A stretch of DNA of 26,570 nucleotides from Chara braunii (Eukaryota; Streptophyta; Charophyceae; Charales; Characeae): assembly GCA_003427395.1 (NCBI GenBank), contig BFEA01000034.1, positions 1,015,139 through 1,041,708 on the forward strand, written 5' to 3'. Below the pieces are notes generated by a model. The model saw only the letters and a list, made by a program, of their open reading frames with translations, was not told where the DNA came from and ran no database searches. Positions 10,551 to 23,050 of this stretch are shown here, one piece after another. The translations under genes and the position numbers were made by a program. How positions within the stretch are numbered: position 1 is the first letter of the stretch; each line of letters starts with the position of its first letter.

Positions 10551-10756
10551 GTGGTCATACCCTACTATCGTCGTTCTGTCGGGGGCAAAGAAGCAATATA
10601 GGATAGAGAGGGGGGGGGGGGGACGGCGATTACAGGAAAATCTGCATGCTCCAATGATTACGGACCCAATTACGAACATTACCGTCGTTATTCCTATACT
10701 TGCACAAACTCCTCCTTCCTCACGTTCCGGTATTCACATCAGACTGGCACCAGCGG
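10551..10756. repeat. Diverged direct repeat, left member
   Basis: It shares ordered blocks with 11219-11437: GTGGTCATACC, TACTATCG, a G-rich tract, GACGGCGATTACAGGAAA (GACGATTACAGGAAA in the partner), TTACCGT, TACTTGCAC, CCTTCCTC and CACCAG. A run of 13 Gs is at 10610-10622. The two members lie about 670 bp apart and are clearly old copies. Confidence 0.75.
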
Positions 10757-11044
10757 AATAAAAATATTAAAAATTATCTTGCTCTCCCTATCCTAATGGC
10801 TTCAACATTCTAACCAAACAACCACACCTTATGACTTCTTTCCTCGAACGTATCCTCCTCCTACACTTTATTGTTCTCCTCTCTCGCTGCTTCCCATGTT
10901 TCGCTCCTTTTTTTCTCCCATCTCATCACGACGAAAGTCCATTCCAGCCACCGATCACAGTTGGTTGATCCGTCACGACCGTCCTCTCTGTCTTCCTGTC
11001 ATCCACTCTGCGGTCAGGATCTAAGTCCAACCATATTAGAGTGG
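10757..11044. other. Unclassified stretch between diverged direct repeats
   Basis: Pyrimidine-rich on the plus strand and without a recognisable gene or element. Confidence 0.4.
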
Positions 11045-11180
11045 TTGCTCTTAGAGAGAGAGGGAGAGAGAGTCAGGTGCCTCAGTGAGTAGCTCCTTTT
11101 AAACTGGTAGCGAAATAAGAGTCGGAAAAGGAGAAGGAAAGTGTCAATATGGAGAAGGAAAGAAGATGTACCAAACTCTT
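11045..11180. repeat. Diverged copy of the sequence that follows the gap
   Basis: A GA-rich tract, GTGAGTAGCT, AACTGGTAGCGAAA, GGAGAAGGA, GTGTCAATATGGAG and AAAGATGT-like blocks follow the same order as 12525-12640 (and 43-158). This indicates that the gap separates two members of an old tandem repeat. Confidence 0.75.
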
Positions 11181-11218
11181 GTACAAAGAGAAAGTGTGTG
11201 AAGAGATAAGAAAAAAAT

Positions 11219-11437
11219 GTGGTCATACCTACTATCGTTTATCTGCAGGAGGGCGCGGGGGAGCAGGGAGGGTGGGGGGAGGGAGAGGGATGACGATTAC
11301 AGGAAACTCGACGTCCTGCTACGAATCAGAGTACCATTGCTATTATCAACGTTACCGTGGCCATCATTGTACTTGCACTGTTGCACAGATTCCGCCTTCC
11401 TCCCATCATGGCATTCGCATCACAAAAACACCAGCAA
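11219..11437. repeat. Diverged direct repeat, right member, with G-rich tract
   Basis: Partner of 10551-10756. The tract at 11249-11289 has at least four runs of three or more Gs separated by short loops, so it fits a G-quadruplex pattern on the plus strand. Confidence 0.75.
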
Positions 11438-11453
11438 ATCACAACTCTAAAAC

Positions 11454-11520
<67 letters not shown>
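11454..11520. repeat. (CT)n microsatellite at the left edge of the gap
   Basis: CT dinucleotides with one TT step at 11459-11461, ending AC before the Ns. Confidence 0.97.
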
Positions 11521-11522
<2 letters not shown>

Positions 11523-12482
11523 NNNNNNNNNNNNNNNNNNNNNNNNNNNNNNNNNNNNNNNNNNNNNNNNNNNNNNNNNNNNNNNNNNNNNNNNNNNNNN
11601 NNNNNNNNNNNNNNNNNNNNNNNNNNNNNNNNNNNNNNNNNNNNNNNNNNNNNNNNNNNNNNNNNNNNNNNNNNNNNNNNNNNNNNNNNNNNNNNNNNNN
11701 NNNNNNNNNNNNNNNNNNNNNNNNNNNNNNNNNNNNNNNNNNNNNNNNNNNNNNNNNNNNNNNNNNNNNNNNNNNNNNNNNNNNNNNNNNNNNNNNNNNN
11801 NNNNNNNNNNNNNNNNNNNNNNNNNNNNNNNNNNNNNNNNNNNNNNNNNNNNNNNNNNNNNNNNNNNNNNNNNNNNNNNNNNNNNNNNNNNNNNNNNNNN
11901 NNNNNNNNNNNNNNNNNNNNNNNNNNNNNNNNNNNNNNNNNNNNNNNNNNNNNNNNNNNNNNNNNNNNNNNNNNNNNNNNNNNNNNNNNNNNNNNNNNNN
12001 NNNNNNNNNNNNNNNNNNNNNNNNNNNNNNNNNNNNNNNNNNNNNNNNNNNNNNNNNNNNNNNNNNNNNNNNNNNNNNNNNNNNNNNNNNNNNNNNNNNN
12101 NNNNNNNNNNNNNNNNNNNNNNNNNNNNNNNNNNNNNNNNNNNNNNNNNNNNNNNNNNNNNNNNNNNNNNNNNNNNNNNNNNNNNNNNNNNNNNNNNNNN
12201 NNNNNNNNNNNNNNNNNNNNNNNNNNNNNNNNNNNNNNNNNNNNNNNNNNNNNNNNNNNNNNNNNNNNNNNNNNNNNNNNNNNNNNNNNNNNNNNNNNNN
12301 NNNNNNNNNNNNNNNNNNNNNNNNNNNNNNNNNNNNNNNNNNNNNNNNNNNNNNNNNNNNNNNNNNNNNNNNNNNNNNNNNNNNNNNNNNNNNNNNNNNN
12401 NNNNNNNNNNNNNNNNNNNNNNNNNNNNNNNNNNNNNNNNNNNNNNNNNNNNNNNNNNNNNNNNNNNNNNNNNNNNNNNNNN
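11523..12482. other. Assembly gap, 960 Ns
   Basis: An uninterrupted run of N. The left edge is (CT)n followed by AC and the right edge is (GA)n, so assembly stopped in microsatellite on both sides. The true length and content are unknown. Open frames drawn across it are artefacts. Confidence 0.99.

Positions 12483-12541
<59 letters not shown>
12483..12541. repeat. (GA)n microsatellite at the right edge of the gap
   Basis: Same tract as 1-59, of identical length, starting at the first called base after the gap. Confidence 0.97.
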
Positions 12542-12544
<3 letters not shown>

Positions 12545-12765
12545 TACGTTAGTAAGTAGCTATAGACTTCGAAACTGGTAGCGAAACAAAAATTGACAAG
12601 GGAGAAGGAGGGTGTCAATATGGAGTATGACAAAAGATGTGTCAAGGTCAGGCTCCGGGACGGAGGTGAGAAGGGTGCCTTCTGAAAGAAACACAATAAA
12701 AGAGACATGGGTCAAAGAGAGATGGTTAACAACAGAGGTAATTCACAAAGTACTTTCATCTTCTA

Positions 12766-13886
12766 CAGGCCCCCACCTGAAACTCCTAAAATGACCTGAA
12801 GTGGCTGAAACTTCTAAAAAGGGTTTCAGGTACCCCCATCCAAATGGTTGGAAGGGGTAAATGAAACCCCTTTCAGAGGCTTCAGCTACTTCAGGTCATT
12901 ACTGCGGTTTCAGGTCCTCACCTGAAATTCTTGAAATGACCTAAAGTGGTTGAAGCTTCTCAAAGGGGTTTCAGGTACTCCCATTCAACCATTTGGATGG
13001 GGGTACATGAAACCGCTTTCAGAAGCTTCAGCCACTTCAGGTCATTATGGTGGTTTCCAGTCCCGACCTAAAATTCTTGAAATGACCTTAAGTGGCTGAA
13101 GCTTCTGAAAGGGGTTTCAGGTCCCCCCATCCAAATGGTTGGATGGGGGTACCTAGCGCCATTTGAAAGGCTTTAGCCACTTCAAGTCATTACTGCGGTT
13201 TCAGGTCCCCACCTGAAATTCTTGAAACGACCTAAAGTGGCTGAAGCTTCTGAAAGCGGTTTCAGATACCCTCATCCAACCATTTGGATAGGGGGACATG
13301 AAACCTCTTTCAAAAGTTTCAGCCACTTCAAGTCATTTCAGGAATTTCAGGTGGTTTCAGGTCCCCATCTAAATGGTTGGATGGGAGTACCTGAAACCCC
13401 TTTCAGAAGTTTCAGCCACTTCAGGTCATTTCAAGAATTAAAGGTGGGGATCTGAAACCGCAGTAATGACATAAAGTGGTTGAAGCCTCTGAAATGGGTC
13501 TAAGGTACCCACATCCAACCATTTCGATGGTGGCACCTGAAACCCCTTTAAGAAGCTTCAGCCACTTCTGGTCATTACGGTGGTTTCAGGTCCCCACCTG
13601 AAATTTCTGAAATGACCTGAAGTGGCTGAAGCTTCTGAAAGGGGTTTCAGGTTGGGTTTCAGGTCTCCCCATCCAAATGGTTGGATTGGGGTACCTCAAA
13701 CCCCTTTCAAAGGCTTCAACTATCTCATATCATTACTGCGGTTTCAGGTCCCCACCTGAAATTCTTGAAATGACCTAAAGTGATTGAAGCTTTTTAACGA
13801 GGTTTCAGGTACCCCCATCCAACCAATTGGATGGGGGTACCTGAAACCCCTTTCAGATGCGTCAGCCGCTTCAGGTCATTTCAGGT
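12766..13886. repeat. Tandem palindromic ~145-bp array, second copy
   Basis: Identical to 284-1404. The perfect 22-bp-stem hairpin is at 13801-13848. Confidence 0.85.
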
Positions 13887-14632
13887 GACACACAAAAACG
13901 TTAAACCAAAAAAAAAAAAACAGGCAAAAAAAAAAAAACGGGCAAAAAAACAACAACATAAAACTTGTCATTCAAACCACCCGAAACTTTTGAATGACAT
14001 GATGTGTCTTCATGTCATTTCAGCGGTTTCAGACCACTTATGAATCTTTCATTCTAAAATTTCAGATGGTCATTAACCGCGAGTAGGGGCATAGGGTCTA
14101 GCCGCACTGCTCACCAAACGTGTGAAATGAAGAATGTATCTTCCGCTAAAAGTTGGCATGATACATCCGTCATTGTTCTTGTCTTTTTTACATTTAGTAA
14201 GGGTGTGGTGAGTTGGACACTTACTGAAAAAGAAAACCAAAACAAAAACTACAAACAAGTTATTTCCTAAATGTATCTGCCCGCAATTACACCCAACCTT
14301 CATGCTTATGAAAATAATCATGCCCACAGTGTGAGCATACCCGTCTGCCAAGAAAAGGAAGAACGCAAGTCAGCTTACCTTAATAAGAGATATCAGGCAA
14401 CGGTAATAGCTTCAATGCAGCATAGAAAGATGACTTTCCAAAAATGTTGTGTGTCGCAACTTTTCCCTCCGACGCAACTTTCTTCCTGAGTTGTTGCAAC
14501 GGACAAATGAATGTGTGCGCTCTAGACCATTTGCGGACGACTGAATAAATGCGTGCATAAATATAGAGCACTGAATGTCAGTGCATGAGCACTATCATAC
14601 CATCTGAGACCAGTCAGAGAGCACCAACCGCC

Positions 14633-14963
14633 TGTTCCTTGTCTCCACGAGGTTGGCGGCATGAACGTGATAATGATCATCCGCCCTGGAGGTTGCCCTA
14701 TGGCGGGGAGCGATCAAACCGTCCAGTAGGCGAAGTCCAACAACTGGCAGCAGTCAAACGACTCTATTCAACAAAGTCTGGAGTGTCTCCGAAATATTAC
14801 CATTTTTCAGCCCGACTGCTCCTTGTCTCCAAGAGGTTGGCTACATGAACATTATGATGATCGTGCACGTTAGAGGTTGTCTTCTGGCGGTGCGTTGCCT
14901 TTTGGCAGGGCACAATCGGACCGTCTGGTTGGCGAAGCCGGACAACTGATAGTGGTTTAACAA
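14633..14963. repeat. 184-bp-period tandem pair, second copy
   Basis: Identical to 2151-2481. Confidence 0.75.
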
Positions 14964-17900
14964 ACTTGAAACCTTACCCATTGAAAGACAGTGCTCTAGG
15001 GGAATGGCTGCTTGGGGTTCGGTCAACAGGCCCTGCATCTATAAGCGAACTTGAACTGATTTTAGCGATTTCATAAATATGAAAACTGATTTTGGAGATT
15101 CCATGTGGGCGAAAGAGGTGCCCTCCGCCTTACAAAAAAATCTGAAAATGTAACCGCATCTCCATAATAAATCAGGGGAAAAAACAACCGGCCCAAGTAA
15201 TTTGACAAACAACAACTCTTTCTACCCGGGAGAAATTATCCCCTGATCATAGACAAGCTATGAAAAATCACAAAATAGAACTGAAATTTGAAGTATGGAC
15301 GAAAAATCAAATTTTTAGGCATCATTTTTATCTTTTTAATTTTCTGTTGTAGAAGAAAGTGTGAGATGAGCGGATAGTTTCTCTTTCTTATATATATTGC
15401 CCACTCCTCAATGGGCATTCTTTCAACCTCTCAGAACAGTAATGGGATGTCCAAGATGCACCCAAGTCCTTTACTCACTTCGAGGTCTCTCTGGATGCAT
15501 CTTGCTAGCCTTTGAACCAAATATATGTAATTTGATTGAGGATGTCACTTCACACTGCCTTGTGCACCTCAAGAGTGTTTACTTTTGAGGTGAGATTATG
15601 TCATTTCATCTTGGTCAATTTCTAAGGTTAGACCTTGCTCGAAACAAAACTTATGGGCCTGAATGCAAGCTAGAACTCCTTTTCACACCTCAAGTGTATC
15701 TATCCTCATTTTAGGTTGGGTGTATTCATTTGTATATTTTCTTTATTTTATTTTATTTTTATATTTTTCAACAACTCATTCCAAAATTATCCGTTATGAG
15801 TTGATATTCGATAAGTTCCTTTTATTTTGGGCATCGCCAAGACCGATGACTTGAACTTGATCCGAAACACAAAACATTTTTATTTTTTTTGTTTTCCTTT
15901 ACATTTTAATATTTTGTCTACTTTTGAACTAGATTTTCCTAAGATGACTAGTCGTTGGGCAAGATATGACCATATCTTGCACTCAGGATTTCACTCTTTA
16001 TGATCCGAAGTAGGGATAGGGATATCAAAAGGTCCCAACCTAATCTACACCTCATCCTCCCTTTTTGTTTTTTCTTTTGATTTTTTTTTTCCTTTTTTTT
16101 TTTCTCTCTACTATCTAGAAACATCGGAATATTTTTGCCCCTATTTCTAAAGTCTAGATCCTTTCAAGATCTAGATAAGTGTTTTTATTATAATTCAAGT
16201 TACCTCGGACTATAATTATAATACGTCTTTTCTATTTTTTTCCTCTGGCGATATTTTTTTTTTTTAAATCTTGAATTGACACCCTTCCCCTTACTTCATA
16301 TTATCATAGGACCAATTACTTCTTTCCTATTTACTGTTTTTTTGCCTTTTTTTTGTCTCCATCGATCCAAAATAATTTGGACCACCTCCTTTGGGACAGA
16401 GAAAAATATTCCCATTATGTCCCACCGAAACTCCAAAATTTTGGCACCCCTTTGGTGTCCCCATCATGTCTCATTTTTCTCAACTCTTAAATCTTTTCAA
16501 TCTGAGGGTCTCTATCTCTCAGTATAAATCCTATAATGGTCCAAATCATTTTGGTCATCCCGTGGTCATTACCACCCTACAATCGGTCTTTCTTTCCTGT
16601 ATTTCACTCAATTTTGGGTAGGCCAAGTAGAAAATTTCGAAATGAGGATAATATTTTCAATATGATAACTTTTATAAGAAACAGTAATTGAAGCAAAGCT
16701 AAAATAGTTAAAATTTCAGCGACACAAACCACTTAAGGTATTGAAAAAAATATTCTTCATGAAGAATTTATAAAAAAAATAGGATTCTTACCTTCGTGTA
16801 TCCTACAAAAGTTATCCAGTTGACTATCGATTTGTTCAATAATGATTTTTTTTGTGCAATAGCAAAAAACAAATTTGAATCAATTGATTTCAACCCCTTT
16901 GTCATATTGAAAAATTTGATAAATTTGATAAATTTGAATTTGACCTAAATAACCTTTTACAGTCGTATAAATAACAAAAACTTATTTTTCAATCGAGATT
17001 AAGCTATATTATGGTTGTTTCAACACTTTTGTTAGTCTCATGCCACAATTTAGTAAATACTGAGTGGCAGCATCAAGATCTGAGCCACATTGAGCAAAAA
17101 CGGCTGCTTCATAATATTATACAAAACCTTTGATATGATTGTTTTTAATGTTTAGATCTTGCCCGGTTGTTCTGGATTGAGCCCTAATGCACGTCAAGGG
17201 CTCTAACTCTCACTCCCAATTACATATAACTCTGTTTTTTTCAACGAGATGCATTGTTAAATCGTTTGTTCTCTTTCAATTATTTTTCTTCATTTTTGGA
17301 TACCAGTTCGTTGTGGACTTCTTCATTTTAGTTGATAATTTGTTTTGTCCTTTAATCAAATCGCACGACCAACAACTAAAACAAAATTCAGCTATCCTTA
17401 CCTTCTATTTTTGTTTTTAATATAGTTATAAGATAAGGCCCTAAGGGTTATATTCCTTCACTTTGATTTTTCCTCATATCATTTCCGAGTGAGAATTGGG
17501 AGAACCATTTGGACAATTTTTTACAAAGGATAAGTTAATTGTGATGTGGCAGTTGTCCTTGCTTTAGCTGTAGATCGTCCTCTTTCTCTCGTTCTCTATC
17601 TACGACCTTATCTTTACGCCCTTACTGTTCGATTTGTATAAGACCACCCTAAAACTACATTTTTATGTACGATGTACATTAGCAGTGCGAGACTGGAGAT
17701 CTTGTAGCCTGATATACCCCAAGATGCATCCAAAAATTTACCATGTAACTTTACAGTAACAAGTTAGTCATTTGTGCAGATGGACAAAGTTTATTTTTTT
17801 CTTATTTGTTCTCTTTCTTTTTTTTCTTGTTTTCGTTTTCTTGTCTTTTTTTTTCCTTCTTGCGCCTTGCGCCTTGCCTCTTGCTTCTTCTTCACCTTTT

Positions 17901-18411
17901 TCTTTTTCTCCTTCTCTCTCTTGATTTTATACGTACATCTATCTCAACACCATTAGTGCCTAACAGAGACCCCCACTTTTGAGCCCAGGTTAACAAACCT
18001 TAAATTTAAAATTGCATTTGGGGATTTTTTTTTCCGGTTTTATTGTTGATTAAGATCTACATGTGCAAAGTGCGATGTTTGCTTGGGTCTTGGAGATGAT
18101 TTTTTTTGCCAACCCTGAAAATCCTAAAAAAACTAAAAAAAATGAATTTTGCATGAAAACATACTTTTATTTTAGGGTTTAAGACAGGGAAGATTTTCAT
18201 GCCCGGCCAGACACCCAATCATGCAAAAAATATATATATATATATATTTTTTTGTCTTTCTGTGCTCTCCCAGAGGATCCCAAATCCAAGCCCTTTTCAT
18301 TTTTTAAGAGTTGGCAGTCAAGGGGGGGAAAGGGGGTATAAATTATTTTTAAAGGGGCGAAGAGGGTTTAAAGGGGGATCCCTTAGTGTGATTTTGTTTT
18401 TGTTTTTTTCT

Positions 18412-18622
18412 ATTTCTGCTTCGGTAAGGAATTACGATGTGACCCTCGATCAAAAGTTGTTTGTATTACAATTCCACAGGACATAGTTTTCTTTGTGAAA
18501 TTGTTTAGGTTTCGTTTTTTTTTTTTTTTTTTATGTTGAGACTGCCCGAAATCCTACCCGGAGGTCATGCCCGGCCGGGCACCTGGGCGTATATCCGGGC
18601 ACAATTTGGGTGCCTGGAGCCT
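18412..18622 (+). mobile_element. GCCCGG-family fragment E1, second copy
   Basis: Identical to 5930-6140, including the 14-base palindrome, here at 18568-18581. Confidence 0.45.
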
Positions 18623-19671
18623 GGAAAAACAACCTAGGTTTAAGGTCTCTTTTATCTATTTTTTCACTAACGGACTGGTGATGAATCTGAGTTTTTTCAA
18701 CTCCACGAACATGTATTTGGGTAACCTTTCCAATATTTACAAGTTTGCGAGGTGGTTGATACTACCACCATAGCAACACAAATTTAACTATCATTATTAC
18801 GTAAGTATAAAATTGAAAAAATAGTCAAAATAAATAAATTTAATTTAACATTATCATCGTAATAGGAGGTTGGGGGTAAAAAAAATCAATATGCCATTAC
18901 TTAAAATTGTACATTCAATCAAGTTTTTCAGAACCTCTCATTCTTGAACTGAGTATAATGGCTTAAGTGATCAAATGCCTATCCATTTTGGTACTCAAGA
19001 TTTATTTGTTCTCATACTTAAAAAAAAAAACGTAATCATGAAACTTATATAGCTATTTGTTTTTAGTATACCATTTGTACCATAGTAGGAAAAAAAGAAA
19101 AAAAATCAATCTACCCTGTCCAGATGGGGGAATGACACATATGTAAACGTTGATCAAAAGGGCATGAATTTAAATCTTGCCTGTTTGTAAGGTGTCTCTT
19201 CTACGATGATACGTTTCCTCATTGGTGTTTTTCCTAACATCATATCACTTTTTGTAGCACCATTAGTTATTGTTTGTAATATTTATATAATCAATCAATC
19301 ATTGTCATGTGGTGATCTGTTAAACATTCCTCTATTTCTTCTTGTTCTCATCCTACATAATTTGCACGATTTCTTTGATCATAATGATGCCTTTCTCATA
19401 CATGTGGTGAAAATTTGCCTTCAATCATTAATTAGGCTATCAACCATACATCAAGCTTGTACATATTTCCTCATAATTAGACGAGAAGAGAGCATAGAGG
19501 GTTGAAGAGTGGACAAAGACGGAGAAACAAAGGATTGAGCAACTAAAGAGTGGTTAAGCGGAATAATGCAGAAGAGTATATGAACTGAAATGCAAGCTAA
19601 CATATATGTGTATGCATATATATATAAGTATGTATATATATATAAGTATGTATATATATATATATATGCAT

Positions 19672-20608
19672 GGTTGTCAGGCTGAACGTTCGGGGGCTCC
19701 CGAGCTGAGGCCCGAACATTCGGGCATTCGGGATCCCGTTCGGGGTTCAAACCTGAAGGAGTTCGGCCCACACAAAAAATATTTCGGTACTTAAAAATTA
19801 TTTATTTTTGTTAATTTCTTTTTCGTGAGTCTTGTATGATATGCACCATATGCATATAAATTTTCAAGTCATTTTGCCAATCCAAAATAAAATGAAAAAT
19901 GTCCAAGGATGGTGTTGTCAAAACTTGCTCGGCCACTCAGTTTTTTATTTTTTTATTTTTTACTTTTTTTGTGTGTGTGCCTCAAGTATTTTATTATTTT
20001 TTAAAACTTTTTTTTTACGAGCTTAAGAAATAAAAATCGCCAAAGATAGTTGTGTCGAAAACGTACTCGCCCACTCACTATTTTTTTTTTTTTTATTACT
20101 ATTGTTTTTTATATTTTATTTTTATTTCACATATGGTAAGGAATTTCGATGTAACGCCCATCTAGGGGCAAATGTTCTTCGTCTCAGTTTTCGAAATAAC
20201 ATATAATTTTTTCAGAGTTTTTATAATTTGTTTTGGTTACCAGAATGGCCCGAGGTGACTTGCCCGGCCAGGCAAAAAAAAAAAAAATCAGTTTTAAATT
20301 TTATTTTTTATTCTAAATTTAGTAAAGAATGTCAATGTAACCCTGAGGCAAACGTTATACAATTTATTTTTTTGCATAACATACTTTTTAAAGTTTTTTG
20401 AAATTGTTTTTGTTTTTTTTTGTGGACCTTCCCTGATGTTTGTACGGGCTGGCCACCGGGGACCCGAGCGGGCCGGCTGGTAGCCTAGGAATTTGTGGGT
20501 TTTTTTTTTTTTTGTTCTTAGGTACGCGTTCGGCCCAAACGGCGGAAGGCATCCCCAAGGGGGAACGAACGTTTAGCAGGTTCGCGTTCGGGAATTCGAC
20601 CAAACCTA
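19672..20608 (+). mobile_element. GTTCGGG-ended element E2, second copy
   Basis: Identical to 7190-8126 except that the two Ns there are g here. TA microsatellite lies on its left (19604-19670) and TATATA on its right. An alternative right end is 20642. Confidence 0.6.
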
Positions 20609-20753
20609 TATATATGAGAGAACAAAAAACGTCGGCAACCCTCTATATATGTATGTCTATTATATATATAGAGAGAGAGAGAAGGAAAAAGATAGTATGA
20701 GAGAACAAAAAACGTAGAGAGACACGAAGAAGGGATGACAATATGGTAGAGGG

Positions 20754-20844
20754 TAAAAGTTGCATAGCAGCGTGTTCGCGTTCGGGGATGGACCCGAACA
20801 TGTTCGCCCGAACGCAACCTAGTGCCCAAAACCCTCCGAACGCG

Positions 20845-20875
<31 letters not shown>

Positions 20876-21112
20876 GTCTAAAAAATCTGAAAAATATATA
20901 TGTCATTTGAAATAAGAATACAAGCAACTTTTGCCCTGGAGTCATGTTCAAATTCTTAGCCAAACATGAATTAAAAATCAAAAATGAATTTTTGATTTTA
21001 CAAAAAAAATTATGTTCGCCCGAACACGTTTGTGAGTTGTTCACTCGAACGCACGAACACGTTCGTGCGGACGTGGAGGGACGCGAACACATTTGTCGTG
21101 CTACGCAGGTAA
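20754..21112 (-). mobile_element. GTTCGGG-ended element E4, short inverted member
   Basis: The plus-strand left end GTAAAAGTTGCATAGCAGCG then TGTTCGCGTTCGGGG, and the reverse complement of the right end (TACCTGCGTAGCACG, then GTGTTCGCGT), share an imperfect inverted repeat of about 30 bp. The interior ATACAAGCAACTTTTG..AAATTCTTAGCC (to about 20961) is the reverse complement of the E1 block GGTAAGGAATT..CAAAAGTTGTTTGTAT. That puts this member on the opposite strand. At ~360 bp it is much shorter than E2 and E3. A run of As lies at 20850-20875. No coding sequence. Confidence 0.6.
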
Positions 21113-21826
21113 AAAGAAAGAGTTGTGAATAATCCATTCCTGTTTTTTCATTCACCCTCATCACCATGGCAGGAAGCGAGAACATGGTAAAAAATTAAGT
21201 GTGAATATTTCTTATTTTCCATCATTATCATCATTGTAATTCGTCCATGTTCGTCTTCTCTCATGGATCTGTTAACCGACGAAGGAAGAGCAAACAAGAA
21301 GCGAGGAGGAGTAGGAAGAGGACGGAGAACAAAGGGAAGATTAAAAAAGAGGGGGAGGTGAACGAGGGGAGAGCAAGAGGAGGAGCGGATCAGGGAAGAG
21401 GAAATCAAGAGGAAGAGGTGGAAGAATAAATGGGAAGGGGGAAAAAAAAAGAGGAGGAGGTGGATCAGGGAAGAGGAGACAAGACAATGAAGAGGGTCAA
21501 TGACATAAAAAGCGATCAGAAGTATAAGGACGAAGGAATAAAGACGGGGAAGGGCACGACGAAAACACAGACAAGTAGGAGAAGGATAGGGACAAGAGCT
21601 TACCCCTAGGTAGGTGTGCAAGATGATTACTGGTGAGGAGGTAGTGAAAAATATTGCCTCATGACAGATGAAGGAGGAGGAAGTGACAGACAAAAGAAAT
21701 CAACAGAGGAACAAATTGTTCGACCGACCTCTCACTCACCAGGACCCGTCGACACCCGCAAAAAAATCACTCGGGAACCTCACGATTGCCAATACAAACA
21801 CTATGGTATTAGGTTGTTCGTTTCGT
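21113..21826. other. Purine-rich non-coding stretch
   Basis: The plus strand is strongly G/A-rich from about 21275 to 21600. A short local repeat (GGATCAGGGAAGAGGA) occurs near 21387 and 21461. Open frames on both strands (21247-21429 plus; 21148-21693 minus) reflect this composition. Neither contains a recognised domain. Confidence 0.5.
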
Positions 21827-21852
21827 ACACACACACACACACACGGAGAGAG

Positions 21853-21911
<59 letters not shown>
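21827..21911. repeat. Compound (AC)n-(GA)n microsatellite
   Basis: AC repeats at 21827-21844 pass into GA repeats, with a GCGA interruption near 21854, up to 21911. Confidence 0.97.
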
Positions 21912-21912
<1 letters not shown>

Positions 21913-22218
21913 GAATACCTGTATGTGTCGTTCCTAGATGAAGGCACATATTCCACTAGTTTCGATTTGAATATTGCATATTCGTAATCCTTGTCCAACA
22001 AGAGCAACAAATTGCTTATGCTTTCCGACCTCACCACTCCCAATGCATTTTCCCTACCGCTACACCGTCAGTAGAAAAGCCAGAGAGGGAAAAGACTTCG
22101 ACCACTTGTGCGCCGATTCACTGCAGTGATTGTACTCAAATTGAGTTTACTTGCATGATGGTTGGCAAAGTTTTTTCATATTTTTATGATTTTTTCCTTA
22201 AAAAAAACATAAAAGATC
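21912..22218. other. Stretch with nothing recognised
   Basis: No gene, element or repeat partner seen. AT-rich towards the right. Confidence 0.4.
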
Positions 22219-22318
22219 ATGAAATACCCTCAAAAGTTAAGGTATATGTTAAAATACCCCTAAAAGATGTGGGTTGAGTGGAGTACTCGCTAAATTTTCA
22301 AAAGTTTTTGAACGCTCA
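22219..22318. repeat. ~100-bp direct repeat, left member
   Basis: ATGAAATACC, CAAAAGTTAAGGTATATGTT, AAAATACCCCTA, AAGATG.GGGT, GGAGT, TTTTCAAAAGTT and GAA.CGC follow the same order at 23514-23611. The pair lies 1295 bp apart and encloses the foldback array. Long-terminal-repeat, terminal-repeat miniature element and chance insertion of two elements are all possible. Confidence 0.85.
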
Positions 22319-23050
22319 AAGTCAATCAATGCAAAACAAAAAAACAAATAAACAGTAGTAAAAAAAAAAGGCTCGAAGAGTGTGATTACTGTTTGAACAT
22401 ATTTACATGTGTCTGATAATTCAGGTGCAAAAATCGTACAGTGTATCAAAACCCTGCATCCTTTCAGAAAACAAAGAGCTGTTATAGGTGATACTATAAT
22501 AGTGTCTTTGAAACAAGCACAAATGAGTCGCAACACTCAGAATGTGCTTAAAGTTAGGAATTAGCAGATTAGCAATTACTTCCCCCCGAACGTAGCATAC
22601 AACTTTCATCGTACTACGCTCTCCATAGGGAATTCAAAATTTGAATGTCCTAATCTATTATTAAGATTTCATTTCAAGTTCAAAGAATCTGAATCCTTAT
22701 CTTGAAATTCAAGCTCTCTTTACTTTAGTGAATTTTCGGCAATTCCTAAATATTTCTCTACTACCACCCTTTCTTAACGTATTTTTTGTTTTTTGAATTC
22801 AAAATACTTTATTGAATTTACTATGGTGGTTCTGTAACCTTTTTGCTAATTTTTCTTGATGAAAAAATCAATTTGATTGAATTCCTCATNGCAAATGAAA
22901 TTACTAGTTCATAATAATACATAAAAATATTAAAACGTTCATCTACTATTTTCATTCACTACAATGATATATCGGATAGGAGTCTCACTTGCATGAAGGC
23001 TACACAAGCGGTTATCGGGTAGCTGAAAATTCAGGAATGAAACTTATGAA
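22319..23050. other. AT-rich stretch between direct repeat and foldback array
   Basis: No gene recognised. One ambiguous base at 22890. A short near-palindrome ATTCAAAATTTGAAT is near 22631-22645. Confidence 0.4.

Larger units (their letters stand above)
12483..20720. repeat. Second, probably genuine, copy of the 8238-bp duplication
   Basis: This copy starts at the first base after the N gap and continues past 20720 without an adapter into sequence that belongs to the same repeat landscape. It is therefore the copy more likely to reflect the genome. Everything described for 1-8238 occurs here at +12482. For example, the 10-bp-stem hairpin of 3477-3498 is at 15959-15980. The two N positions of the first copy are g here, at 20406 and 20412. 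Confidence 0.9.

Noticed and set aside
11149-12708. Open frames of 400-467 residues on both strands
   Set aside because: They span the 960-N gap and the flanking GA/CT repeats; most residues are X or come from dinucleotide translation.
21148-21693. 181-residue minus-strand open frame
   Set aside because: Composition follows the purine/pyrimidine skew of the region (Ser/Leu/Pro/Phe-rich). No domain.
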